From Verrucomicrobiaceae bacterium UBA1938 (GTDB lineage Bacteria; Verrucomicrobiota; Verrucomicrobiia; Verrucomicrobiales; Verrucomicrobiaceae), in assembly GCA_002336895.1 (NCBI GenBank), contig DDFC01000010.1, positions 228,240 through 292,239 on the forward strand: a stretch of 64,000 nt of DNA. The letters run 5' to 3'. The notes under the pieces were generated by a model. That model made no database searches, had not been told where the DNA came from, and worked only from the letters and a program-made list of their open reading frames with translations. The translations under genes and the position numbers were made by a program. Positions 9,119-17,336 of the stretch are shown here, one piece after another. The number at the start of each line of letters is the position of its first letter. The first letter of the stretch is position 1.

Positions 9119-10555
9119 ATGCTCCCAACGCGCCGCTCCTTTCTGAACCGCTCCGCCTACGGCATCGGCGGCATCGCTTTGGCCACGCTGCTCAAGGAAC
9201 AGAACCTGCTGGCCAGCCCGGAGCAGATCGGACCGAAGCATTTTGACCTCAAGCCCAAGATGCCGCACGGCTTTGGGCAGGCGAAGGCCATGATTTCCAT
9301 GTTCATGCAGGGCGGGCCCAGCCACATGGACCTGTTTGATCCCAAGCCCGAGCTGACCAAGTACGACGGCAAGGACTTCCCCGGCGAGGTGAAGTACGAC
9401 GACGCCGCCGGTGCCAGCCGCGAGTGCATGGGCAGCCCGTGGAAGTTCAAAAAGTACGGCCAGAGCGGCATGGATGTCAGCGAGCTGCTGCCGCATTTCT
9501 CCAACATCGTCGATGATGTGACGATGATCCGCTCCATGCACACGGGCGTGAACAATCATGGGCAGTCGATTTATGCGCTGCTGAACGGGCAGGTCACCGG
9601 CGGCCGCCCCACGCTGGGCAGCTGGCTCACGTATGGTCTTGGCTCGGAAAATCAGGATCTGCCCGCCTACGTGGCGCTCACGGACCCGCGCGGCCTGCCC
9701 GTGCTGGGCGTGGACAACTGGAGCAATGGCTGGCTGCCCTCCCTCTTTCAGGGCACCGTCATCCGGCCCAAGGAGCCGCGCATCCCCAATCTCGATGCGC
9801 CGCTCAGCCTGCATGGCGATGCGCAGTCCCGGTATCTCAATTTTGTGCAGCGCCTGAACCGCGAGCACCTGGAGGCCCGACCCGGAGAGGCGGACCTGGA
9901 GGCGCGAATCCAGAGCTTTGAGCTGGCCGCACGCATGCAGACGGCGGCCAAGGAGGCGCTGGACATCAGCCAGGAAAGCGCCGCCACCAAGAAGCTCTAC
10001 GGCCTGGACAATCCGGCCGCCGCCGAGTTCGGCACGCGCTGCCTCATCGCCCGCCGTCTGGTGGAGCGCGGCGTGCGCTGCGTCTCCCTCTTCACGGGAA
10101 ACCAGACCTGGGACAATCACCAGAACATCCGCACCCTGCTGCCCGCCGCCTGCCTGTATGTCGATCAAGGCGCCGCCGCTCTGGTCATGGACCTCAAGCA
10201 GCGCGGCCTGCTGGACACCACCATCGTCCATTGGGGTGGCGAGATGGGTCGCCTGCCCGTCATCCAGAACCGCTCCGGCTCCAAGGACCGCACCACTGTA
10301 GGCCGCGACCACAACACCTACGGCTTCAGCATGTGGGTGGCCGGTGGCGGCTTCAAAGCCGGCCACATCCACGGCGAGACCGATGACTTCGGCCACAAGG
10401 CCGTGAAAGACGTGGTCAACCACTACGACTACCACGCCACGTTGCTGCACCTCTTCGGCCTGGATGCCAAGCACCTCAGCTATCGCCGCAACGGCACCGA
10501 ACAGGTGCTGGTGGAGAATCCGCAGGCGCGGGTGGTGAGTGAGATTCTGGCGTGA
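9119..10555 (+). CDS. DUF1501 domain-containing secreted protein (orphan)
   Basis: 478 residues. The N-terminus MLPTRRSFLNRSAYGIGGIA carries a twin-arginine-type signal (RRSFL). The body has the DUF1501 hallmarks: MFMQGGPSHMDLFDPKP, SIYALLNGQ, WGGEMGRLP, GRDHNTYGFSMWVAGGG and a final HDxH-like HYDYHATLLHLFGLD. The fold is alkaline-phosphatase/sulfatase-like. In planctomycetes and verrucomicrobia such genes usually follow a DUF1549/DUF1553 cytochrome gene; here the gene upstream is xseA, so it stands alone. The substrate is unknown. Confidence 0.9.
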   Translation: MLPTRRSFLNRSAYGIGGIALATLLKEQNLLASPEQIGPKHFDLKPKMPHGFGQAKAMISMFMQGGPSHMDLFDPKPELTKYDGKDFPGEVKYDDAAGASRECMGSPWKFKKYGQSGMDVSELLPHFSNIVDDVTMIRSMHTGVNNHGQSIYALLNGQVTGGRPTLGSWLTYGLGSENQDLPAYVALTDPRGLPVLGVDNWSNGWLPSLFQGTVIRPKEPRIPNLDAPLSLHGDAQSRYLNFVQRLNREHLEARPGEADLEARIQSFELAARMQTAAKEALDISQESAATKKLYGLDNPAAAEFGTRCLIARRLVERGVRCVSLFTGNQTWDNHQNIRTLLPAACLYVDQGAAALVMDLKQRGLLDTTIVHWGGEMGRLPVIQNRSGSKDRTTVGRDHNTYGFSMWVAGGGFKAGHIHGETDDFGHKAVKDVVNHYDYHATLLHLFGLDAKHLSYRRNGTEQVLVENPQARVVSEILA

Positions 10556-10568
10556 GGGGGGGAGTTGA

Positions 10569-10982
10569 TTATACAGGTGCTTGCGCGAGAAAGCTGCCCG
10601 GCGTTATGGCCGAGATGGGTGCTGTAGCGTAATCTCCGATGTTGCGCGTCACGATAAAGTCCACTCCAGCCTGCACTGCTGCGGCACATTGCAGGCCGTC
10701 TTCAAAGTCGTTCATAGGCAGTGCCAGGGCATGCTTCGCAGCGGAAGTGCCTGAGGGTACTACCTCCACGAATATGAGCAGGTCATGAATGAACCGCCTG
10801 GCCTGAGCGGACATGCCGCCTTTCTGCAGCAAGTAATAGACATTGGCAATGGTGTGCCATGCAATGAAGCCGCAGCCAGGATGGAGTTCACACCAATCAA
10901 GAACTCGCATACTGTCCGTGAAATGAGGCATTCGCCCAGTGCCCACATCCAGCAGCACATCGCAGTCGATCAGGATCTTCAC
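10569..10982 (-). CDS. PIN-domain ribonuclease (VapC-type toxin)
   Basis: 137 residues with PIN-domain acidic positions: Asp6 and Asp8 in ILIDCDVLLD, a central acidic cluster at 92-95 (NDFEDGLQCAAA), and the late Asp108 and Asp117 around FIVTRNIGDY. Such proteins cleave RNA as the toxin of type II toxin-antitoxin pairs. It overlaps the preceding DUF433-containing gene by 4 nt, consistent with translational coupling in antitoxin-toxin order. Confidence 0.85.
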   Translation of the reverse strand: MKILIDCDVLLDVGTGRMPHFTDSMRVLDWCELHPGCGFIAWHTIANVYYLLQKGGMSAQARRFIHDLLIFVEVVPSGTSAAKHALALPMNDFEDGLQCAAAVQAGVDFIVTRNIGDYATAPISAITPGSFLAQAPV

Positions 10983-11749
10983 CGGCCGCTCCTTTCGTAC
11001 TTTTCCAAAAGATAGGAAAGTCTCGGATCATCGGCGTCAGGTTGCGGCAGGGCAAATCTTCCACTCCAGCGCGTGGTAAACTTTCCTGCCTTTGCAGACT
11101 GCATTTCACGTTTCGCCGCATAGGCAAGACTTGCGCGGATGTCAGCTTTTTGAAGGCCTGGATGCAGACGCAGGATTTCTTTTTCTGATTCTCCAGCCGC
11201 AAGCCATTGCAGCACTTCAGCCACCGTGATTTCACTCCGCCTTATCCGGGCTGGAGGAGGGGTCATGACAATAATGTCCCCGATGTCGATTTCATCTTCG
11301 CCTTCACGCACCCTTGACTCGGCATTGTCTTCGAAGGGGAGATCATACGTGGCGGATGACGAAGTCAGAAACGGGGTCCAGTCATGGCGGATGGCGCGTT
11401 CGGCCTCCTGCAGCCACCAGCTTTTCCATGACGAGGGTTCGCCAAAATGACCATGAGATTCAGCAAAGCCTTTGCCTGGAATGCCTGTGCTTTTGTTTAC
11501 GATCAAGGCAGTGATCTTCGGCAGTTCCGGATGACGCATCGTCCATTCATTGAGGTCTGTCAGCCCGAGTCTTTGCAGACGACTTCCTGCAAACAATGAG
11601 GGGGAGGGCCGCCCAAGCCGCTCCAGCAGAAAAGAATAAGTTGGGAAGCTTTGTGGATCGCCTGCGTGAATGCCGCCGTGTCTTATCACATCGACAAGAA
11701 TGCGAAGCAGCGGCTGGGCCTTGGGATCTGGCGGCTCGATCGAGGGCAT
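10979..11749 (-). CDS. DUF433-containing antitoxin candidate with N-terminal extension
   Basis: 256 residues. About residues 173-213 (ITVAEVLQWLAAGESEKEIL to AYAA) match DUF433, an HTH-like module common in antitoxins. Unusually, it is preceded by about 150 residues containing PELPKITALIVNKSTGIPGKGF and GHFGEPSSWKSWWLQEAERA, a segment of unknown function, and followed by a tail FTTRWSGRFALPQPD. Typical DUF433 antitoxins are 70-120 residues. It is co-transcribed with the PIN toxin (4-nt overlap). The N-terminal part may be an extra sensor or nucleic-acid-binding domain. Confidence 0.7.
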   Translation of the reverse strand: MPSIEPPDPKAQPLLRILVDVIRHGGIHAGDPQSFPTYSFLLERLGRPSPSLFAGSRLQRLGLTDLNEWTMRHPELPKITALIVNKSTGIPGKGFAESHGHFGEPSSWKSWWLQEAERAIRHDWTPFLTSSSATYDLPFEDNAESRVREGEDEIDIGDIIVMTPPPARIRRSEITVAEVLQWLAAGESEKEILRLHPGLQKADIRASLAYAAKREMQSAKAGKFTTRWSGRFALPQPDADDPRLSYLLEKYERSGR

Positions 11750-11888
11750 GGTGGAAGATTATTGCTGGATGGCGGGGAAACAACCAAACCTTACACGTTT
11801 GTAATGCTCCAGTAACGCAAAGGCCATGGCCTGGATGTTTTTGTTGGGCGGAAATCAATCCACCCAAATCCACTACCCAACAACATCC

Positions 11889-13394
11889 ATGAAAACCTCA
11901 TCCTCCAATCAAACACTCTGGAAGCGCACGGTCGTCCTCGGCTCGGTGTGCGTACTGAGTGCGTCACTTGTGGCGTTCACGTCGGCCAAGGACGCCGGCA
12001 AATCGGCACTGCACATCCAGCTCAATGAAGCGCCGCTCTCGGCCCCGGGCTTTCCCAGCTTTGCGCCCATCGTGAAGGCGGTGTCTCCCAGCGTCGTCAA
12101 GGTGGCTGTGTCCAGCAAGGCGAAGGTCAGCCAGATGCAGATGCCTGAAGGCTTTGACCTGCGCCGCTTCTTTGGCCCCGGCTTTCAGATGCCGGAGGAA
12201 TTCCAGCAGCAGGGGCGGCACCAGCAGCACATGCCGCGTGAGCAGGGTGTGGGCTCCGGTGTCATCGTGACCACGGACGGCTACATCATGACGAACAACC
12301 ACGTGGTGGACGGCGCCGATGTGATCAAGGTGAACCTGACCGACGGACGCGAGTTTGACGGCAAGGTGATCGGCCGTGATCCGAAGACCGACGTGGCGGT
12401 GATCAAGGTGGAGGCCACCGGCCTGCCAGCCATCACCTTTGCCGACAGCGACAAGATCGAGGTGGGCGACATGGTCCTCGCCGTGGGGCATCCCTTCGGC
12501 ATCGGCCAGACGGTGACCACCGGCATCATCAGCGCCAAAGGCCGCGCCACGCTGGGCCTGGACTATGAGGACTTCATCCAGACGGACGCCGCCATCAATC
12601 CCGGCAACTCCGGCGGTGCGCTGGTGGATGTGCAGGGTCGCCTCATCGGGATGAACACCGCCATCCTGAGCCGCAGCGGTGGCAACCAGGGCGTCGGCTT
12701 TGCAGTGCCCACCAACCTCGCCCGCTGGGTGATGGAGAGCCTGGTGAACAACGGCCGTGTGGAGCGCGGATTCCTGGGCGTGAACATCCAGGACCTGACT
12801 CCGAAGCTGGCCCAGCAGTTCAAGATGGGCGATGCCAAGGGCGCGCTGGTCTCTGCCGTGACGCCTGACAGCCCGGCTGACAAAGCCGGTGTGAAGAGCG
12901 GCGACGTGATCACCGACTTCAACGGCAAGCCTGTGACTGACAGCCGCCATCTGAAGCTGCAGGTGGGCTCCACCACCCCCGGTGCCGCCGTGCCCATGAA
13001 TGTGCTGCGCGATGGCAAGAGCATGAGCCTCTCCGTGACCGTGAAGGAACTGCCTGGCGACAAGGTGGCCAGCGCCACTCCGGCCTCCAGCAGCAGCGAT
13101 GATGCACTGCATGGCGTGGGTGTGTCAGATCTGGACAAGGCCACCCGTGAGCAGCTCAAGCTGCCCTCCCACATCAAAGGCGCGCTGATCTCCTCCGTGG
13201 AGGAAGACTCCGCCGCCTATGAAGCCGGTCTGCGCGAGGGCGATGTGATCCTGGAGATCAACCGCCAGCCCGTGAAGGATGCCGAGCAGGCCACCGCCCT
13301 GTGCGCCAAGCCGGAAAGCAAAGTGTCTCTGGTGAAAGTCTGGAGCCATGGCGGCACCCGCTATGTGGTGGTGGATGAAAGCAAGGCCGGCTGA
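11889..13394 (+). CDS. Do/HtrA-family periplasmic serine protease
   Basis: 501 residues from ATG 11889. The signal peptide runs to about residue 33 (WKRTVVLGSVCVLSASLVAF). The S1C trypsin-like domain has the triad His138 (TNNHVV), Asp168 (KTDVAV) and Ser241 (NPGNSGGALV). Two PDZ domains follow (about 280-370 and 400-490). The role is protein quality control in the periplasm, degrading misfolded proteins. An earlier in-frame ATG (11826) would add residues before the signal and is rejected. A strong terminator follows, so it is probably transcribed alone. Confidence 0.93.
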   Translation: MKTSSSNQTLWKRTVVLGSVCVLSASLVAFTSAKDAGKSALHIQLNEAPLSAPGFPSFAPIVKAVSPSVVKVAVSSKAKVSQMQMPEGFDLRRFFGPGFQMPEEFQQQGRHQQHMPREQGVGSGVIVTTDGYIMTNNHVVDGADVIKVNLTDGREFDGKVIGRDPKTDVAVIKVEATGLPAITFADSDKIEVGDMVLAVGHPFGIGQTVTTGIISAKGRATLGLDYEDFIQTDAAINPGNSGGALVDVQGRLIGMNTAILSRSGGNQGVGFAVPTNLARWVMESLVNNGRVERGFLGVNIQDLTPKLAQQFKMGDAKGALVSAVTPDSPADKAGVKSGDVITDFNGKPVTDSRHLKLQVGSTTPGAAVPMNVLRDGKSMSLSVTVKELPGDKVASATPASSSSDDALHGVGVSDLDKATREQLKLPSHIKGALISSVEEDSAAYEAGLREGDVILEINRQPVKDAEQATALCAKPESKVSLVKVWSHGGTRYVVVDESKAG

Positions 13395-13417
13395 GCCATG
13401 CAGCCGTGACCTCCCAC

Positions 13418-13451
13418 GCCCGCCCCTGCCTAAAGCGGGGGCGGGCTTTTT
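13418..13451 (+). terminator. Rho-independent terminator of the htrA-type gene
   Basis: A perfect 9-bp stem GCCCGCCCC (13418-13426) and GGGGCGGGC (13438-13446), with an 11-nt loop, is followed at once by TTTTT (13447-13451). It begins 24 nt after the protease stop codon. Confidence 0.85.
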
Positions 13452-13466
13452 CTGGAGAGGGGCTGG

Positions 13467-13506
13467 AATCGTCCTCGTCCTCCTGCTCGAACTCGTCCTC
13501 GATCAT
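13467..13506 (-). repeat. 40-nt GAGNNN hexamer repeat, copy 1
   Basis: Read on the minus strand this is a degenerate tandem of hexamers of the form GAGNNN (ATGATCGAGGACGAGTTCGA at its 5' end). The copy at 17229-17268 on the plus strand is identical over 40 nt except for one C/T change. Both copies lie in intergenic DNA. Confidence 0.75.
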
Positions 13507-13595
13507 AGAGCTCTCTAAACTCATCCCCACACACCTTGAGTGCGCTCCGTGTCTTTCCACCATTGGACAAGCTACCACAGCACCGCTAATCAGTC

Positions 13596-14291
13596 ATGAG
13601 CACTCCTCCGCCAGCCATGCGCCTATTAGTGATCGAAGATGACAGCAAGATCGCCTCGTTCATCGTGAACGGACTGAAGCAAAACAGCTTCGGCGTGGAT
13701 GCCGCCGCCGATGGCGAGCGCGGGCTGGATCTGGCCTGCACGGTGACATACGACTGCATCGTGCTCGATCTCATGCTGCCAAAGCTGGACGGCCTCTCGC
13801 TGCTGCGTCAGCTCCGCAAGGAGAAGGTGAACACGCCCGTGCTCATCCTCAGCGCCAAGGCCACGGTGGACGATCGCGTGAAGGGCCTGCAGGCCGGTGG
13901 CGACGACTACCTGACCAAGCCCTTTGCCTTCTCCGAACTGCTGGCCCGCGTGCAGGCGCTGATCCGCCGCGCCACCCATACGGTGGAGCCCACCACGCTG
14001 ACCGCCGCGGGTGTCACGCTGGATTTGCTGGCCCGCGAGGTGCGGCGCGAGGGGCGGACCATCGAGCTGCAGAGCCGTGAGTTTTCCCTGCTGGAGCTGC
14101 TCATGCGCACGCCTGGCCGTGTGGTGACGAAGACGATGATCCTGGAGCATGTGTGGGACTACAGCTTTGACCCGCAGACAAACGTGGTGGACGTGCTGGT
14201 GCACCGCCTGCGTGCGAAGCTGGACAAGGACTTTGACGTGAAGCTCATCCAAACCATCCGCGGAGTCGGCTATGTCTTCAAACCCGCCTGA
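13596..14291 (+). CDS. OmpR-family response regulator
   Basis: 231 residues. The receiver domain (8-120) has the acidic pair in VIEDD, the phospho-acceptor Asp58 in CIVLDLMLP and the conserved Lys in YLTKPF. It is followed by a winged-helix DNA-binding domain (about 135-228, ending QTIRGVGYVFK). It resembles the CopR/CusR/QseB group. It overlaps the histidine kinase gene by 20 nt, so the two form one operon. The signal sensed is not evident from the sequence. An in-frame ATG at 13617 is also possible. Confidence 0.92.
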   Translation: MSTPPPAMRLLVIEDDSKIASFIVNGLKQNSFGVDAAADGERGLDLACTVTYDCIVLDLMLPKLDGLSLLRQLRKEKVNTPVLILSAKATVDDRVKGLQAGGDDYLTKPFAFSELLARVQALIRRATHTVEPTTLTAAGVTLDLLAREVRREGRTIELQSREFSLLELLMRTPGRVVTKTMILEHVWDYSFDPQTNVVDVLVHRLRAKLDKDFDVKLIQTIRGVGYVFKPA

Positions 14292-15681
14292 GTCCTGGGG
14301 CCGCAGCCTGGCCGTGCGTCTCACGCTCGGCTATGCGTCTATTTTCACACTCAGCGCGGTGGTGCTCTTTGGGCTGCTGTATGTGCTGCTGGCCTCCGCC
14401 ATGGAGCGCAAGGACCGCGAGGTGATCGAGGCTCGAGTGAAGGAATGCGCCGCCGTGTATGCCAGCGGCGGCCTGCCTGCCCTGCGGAATCTGGTCCAGC
14501 TCAACAGCAGCGACAGCGGCAAATCCAAGTCCTTCTTTGTCCGTGTCACTGGCGTGCTGGGCAGTGTGCTCTTTGTGAATGTGCCCAACGACTGGCTGCC
14601 GACAGACGCGAGCGCTCTCCAGACGCAGGCCGATGCCTCGAGCCTCGACTGGCTGCGCATCCCGAAGGACGAAGAGCGGGATCTCACCGTGGCCACGGCA
14701 CGACTGCGCGACGGCTCCATCCTGCAGGTGGGGCGCAGCACGAACAGCCGCGAGACAGTGCTGCAGCCTTTCCGCCGGAATTTTATGCTCGTGATGACGC
14801 CCACGCTGCTGCTGGCCGTGCTGGGCGGGGCGTACTTTGCGCATCGCGCCACCAAGCCCGTGCGAGATGTGGTGGCCACGGCGCGCACCATTTCAGACAC
14901 CGGCGACTTTTCCGCCCGCGTGAGCGCCCGCATGAACCGCACGGAGCTGGAGGAGCTGGCCACGGAGTTCAACCGCCTGCTGGACAAAAACCAGGCCCTC
15001 ATCCAGGGCATGCGCCATGCGCTGGACAATGTGGCGCATGATCTGCGTACGCCGCTGACCCGCCTGCGCGGCACGGCGGAGGCGGCGGTGCAGACCACGC
15101 CAGACCCCGTGGCGCGCGAGGCGCTGGCGGACTGCGTTGAGGAATCTGACCGCGTGCTGACCATGCTCAAGGCGCTGATGGACATCAGCGAGGCCGAGGC
15201 CGGCATGATGAAGCTGCACCGCGAGCTGACCTCAGTCCCCGCGCTGCTCCAGCAGGTGATCGAGCTCTACGACCTCATCAGCGAGGAGAAGCACATCGCC
15301 GTCACCACCGACTTCACTCCCAACTGCCAGGCATCCGTGGACCCCACACGGCTGAGCCAGGCCTTTGCCAACCTGCTTGATAATGCGCTCAAATACACCC
15401 CCGAGGGCGGCACGGTGCATCTGGCCTGCCACGCCGCCGACAACACCGTGACCGTGAGTATTCGAGACACCGGCATGGGCATCCCCGCCAGCGATCAGCC
15501 GCACATCTGGGAGCGCCTTTACCGTGGAGACAAAAGCCGCACGCAGCGCGGCCTGGGCCTGGGGCTGAGTTTGGTGAAGGCCATTGTGGAGGCGCATCAA
15601 GGCAGCGTGACCGTGACGAGTGAGGCGGGGAAGGGGGCGGAGTTTGTGGTCACGGTGCCACAGATACCGCTGGCGGGCTAG
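14272..15681 (+). CDS. HAMP-domain sensor histidine kinase
   Basis: 469 residues with two membrane helices (about 15-43 and 170-190) bracketing a periplasmic domain of about 125 residues. Then come HAMP (about 192-245), the dimerisation domain with VAHDLRTPLTRLR (phospho-accepting His256), the N box NLLDNALKYTPEGG, and the G boxes DTGMGIP and GLGLGLSLVKAI. Autophosphorylation and transfer to the overlapping OmpR-type regulator are expected. The periplasmic domain shows no recognisable sensor family; CusS-like kinases have the same layout. Confidence 0.92.
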   Translation: MSSNPPESWGRSLAVRLTLGYASIFTLSAVVLFGLLYVLLASAMERKDREVIEARVKECAAVYASGGLPALRNLVQLNSSDSGKSKSFFVRVTGVLGSVLFVNVPNDWLPTDASALQTQADASSLDWLRIPKDEERDLTVATARLRDGSILQVGRSTNSRETVLQPFRRNFMLVMTPTLLLAVLGGAYFAHRATKPVRDVVATARTISDTGDFSARVSARMNRTELEELATEFNRLLDKNQALIQGMRHALDNVAHDLRTPLTRLRGTAEAAVQTTPDPVAREALADCVEESDRVLTMLKALMDISEAEAGMMKLHRELTSVPALLQQVIELYDLISEEKHIAVTTDFTPNCQASVDPTRLSQAFANLLDNALKYTPEGGTVHLACHAADNTVTVSIRDTGMGIPASDQPHIWERLYRGDKSRTQRGLGLGLSLVKAIVEAHQGSVTVTSEAGKGAEFVVTVPQIPLAG

Positions 15682-15707
15682 TCCTAGGCTCCTTTCAATC
15701 CGACATC

Positions 15708-16124
15708 ATGAGCTTGAATGCACATTCGATATTGGCACCGACCCTTCCCATCGGCGTGGGGCTGGATGGTGTTGTCGATGAACTTGGTGAACCTCAGGAT
15801 AGAGGCAGGCTTCGCAAAACGATGCTGCTTGCCTACCGTGACAAAACGATCCAGGTTCATATGGTTGCGAATCGGCTGTTTCTCCTGGCGTTTTACATGC
15901 GTTCTGAGATCGGACTGGAAAGGTGGCCTCGGTGTTTTGCTGCGCTGGAAGATTTCTCAGATCAAACAACGATCTCTGACGTGGAGAAATGGCTGGAGCA
16001 GCGAGGCATCTGTGGGCGATGCATCGATGTTTGCGGAGAACAGGCGATTGCAACCCAATGTGGTGTCCGGTTTTGTTTTCAGTCAGGTTGCCTGCAATCT
16101 ATTCAGAGCGCATCGAACGAGTGA
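15708..16124 (+). CDS. Hypothetical protein, 138 aa
   Basis: Family not recognised. The first half (TLPIGVGLDGVVDELGEP to IQVHMVANRLFLLAFYMR) reads like a small beta-rich domain with alternating polar and hydrophobic residues. The second half has five cysteines (ICGRCIDVCGEQA, FCFQSGC). It begins 26 nt after the kinase stop. An overlapping reading in another frame (15718-16254) runs into the tRNA and is judged spurious. Coding status is moderate because codon use is less GC-biased than in the neighbours. Confidence 0.5.
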   Translation: MSLNAHSILAPTLPIGVGLDGVVDELGEPQDRGRLRKTMLLAYRDKTIQVHMVANRLFLLAFYMRSEIGLERWPRCFAALEDFSDQTTISDVEKWLEQRGICGRCIDVCGEQAIATQCGVRFCFQSGCLQSIQSASNE

Positions 16125-16190
16125 AGTTATGAACCTCATGGATTCCCCCCGGGGTTTCCAAACCGGTGGGACTTTATCTTCAATCGAAGA

Positions 16191-16265
16191 TGGTGCGCGA
16201 TACAGGGTTCGAACCTGTGACCCCTACCATGTCAAGGTAATGCTCTACCACTGAGCTAATCGCGC
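16191..16265 (-). tRNA. tRNA-Val(GAC)
   Basis: Read on the minus strand it folds as a standard cloverleaf. The acceptor GCGCGAT pairs with ATCGCGC, the D arm is GCTC/GAGC, and the anticodon stem-loop is TTACC-TTGACAT-GGTAG with anticodon GAC. The T arm is ACAGG-TTCGAAC-CCTGT, the discriminator is A, and CCA is encoded. Confidence 0.95.
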
Positions 16266-16332
16266 AAATCCGGGGGCGAAGTCTATAAACGGCCTTGGCC
16301 GATTGGGCAAACGGTTTTTCGTGTTGGAGAAA

Positions 16333-17052
16333 TCAGCCGTTGTTCACCTGCTTGCGGACGGTGGTGCCCTGGTTCATGAGGTCGTCGCGCTCAAGGCCGG
16401 TGAGGGCGGTGATGGAGCGCAGCAGCCAGAGCAGCAGCGCCAGCGTGACGCCCATGAGCGGGATGCCGATGACGAGGAAGCCGCTCCAGTTCAGGCGGCC
16501 GATGGCCTTGGCGTATTCCTCGCTGCCGGGGGCTTTGTCTCCCAGCAGGTAGAGGGCGAGGGCGAAATTCATGACTGACGACAGCAGCATGGTTCCCGCC
16601 ATGCCCCAGGAGGCTTTTTTGAGCAGCTGCGCGAACTGATGGTGCTTCTCCGGGGTGTCCAGAGCCTGATGCAGCGCGGGCTGGTTGATGACCTGTGGAT
16701 TGAGCAGCATCTCGCTGACGAGCGGTTTGCCCCAGCGGTGGCTCAGCGGGAATGCGATGCCGAGAAAGACGGGGAACATGGCCTCCTTGGCGGCAAACCA
16801 CGCGGCATTCAGATTCCACAGCCCCAGCACGCCGGTGACGATGACGGCCACCAGCCCCAGAACGGAGAAGAAATTGAGCCCGCGCTTGTTGATGAAGCAC
16901 CAGATGCCAAAGCCCAGCGGCAGCAGCAGCGCCACGATCAGCGCCCAGAGCGGCCCCAGGCGGTCCGGCGCGCTGAGCTTTTCCAGCGCGATAGATGGCA
17001 GGATGACGGTGAGAGCGAGATCGAGCAGGGGATGGGGCTGTTTTTGGGTCAC
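16333..17052 (-). CDS. VC0807-like integral membrane protein
   Basis: 239 residues with five or six membrane helices. The pattern (LALTVILPSIALEKL, then LGPLWALIVALLLPLGFGIW, later HQFAQLLKKASWGMAGTMLL) resembles the VC0807 family of unknown function, related to intracellular-septation-type membrane proteins. It stands alone, divergent from nadA, with tRNA-Val beyond its 3' end. No function can be assigned from context. Confidence 0.65.
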   Translation of the reverse strand: MTQKQPHPLLDLALTVILPSIALEKLSAPDRLGPLWALIVALLLPLGFGIWCFINKRGLNFFSVLGLVAVIVTGVLGLWNLNAAWFAAKEAMFPVFLGIAFPLSHRWGKPLVSEMLLNPQVINQPALHQALDTPEKHHQFAQLLKKASWGMAGTMLLSSVMNFALALYLLGDKAPGSEEYAKAIGRLNWSGFLVIGIPLMGVTLALLLWLLRSITALTGLERDDLMNQGTTVRKQVNNG

Positions 17053-17228
17053 GCAGGGACTTTGGAATGGTGGAGCGGGGATGTCGAATGACGAATGCAG
17101 GAGGTTGGGGGTGTCCTCGTCTTCGATTCTAGTGTCTTTGTTTCAGCGTGTGGGGGCAAGCGTGCCGTGCAGCGCCGTCAGTAGCCGTTTTTTAGTTCCT
17201 CCATCCCGCAGCACCCAGCGGGCGTACA

Positions 17229-17268
17229 ATGATCGAGGACGAGTTCGAGTAGGAGGACGAGGACGATT
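17229..17268 (+). repeat. 40-nt GAGNNN hexamer repeat, copy 2
   Basis: Plus-strand copy of the element at 13467-13506, one mismatch in 40 nt. It lies in the 284-nt divergent gap between the VC0807-like gene and nadA, 69 nt before the nadA start. Nothing else was recognised in this gap. Confidence 0.75.
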
Positions 17269-17336
17269 GGCTTCCCTCGACTTCCCCCCTTGCTTCCGCC
17301 CGGCTTCGTTTTACGCTCTCCTTCCCTCTCATTTCC

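Noticed and set aside
8504..10474. 656-codon open frame on the minus strand
   Set aside because: Antisense to xseA and the DUF1501 gene. The protein is low in complexity, with His/Ala/Gly/Val bias typical of GC-rich shadow frames.
15718..16254. 178-codon frame overlapping the hypothetical gene at 15708
   Set aside because: It runs into tRNA-Val and has a less protein-like composition than the 138-residue frame.
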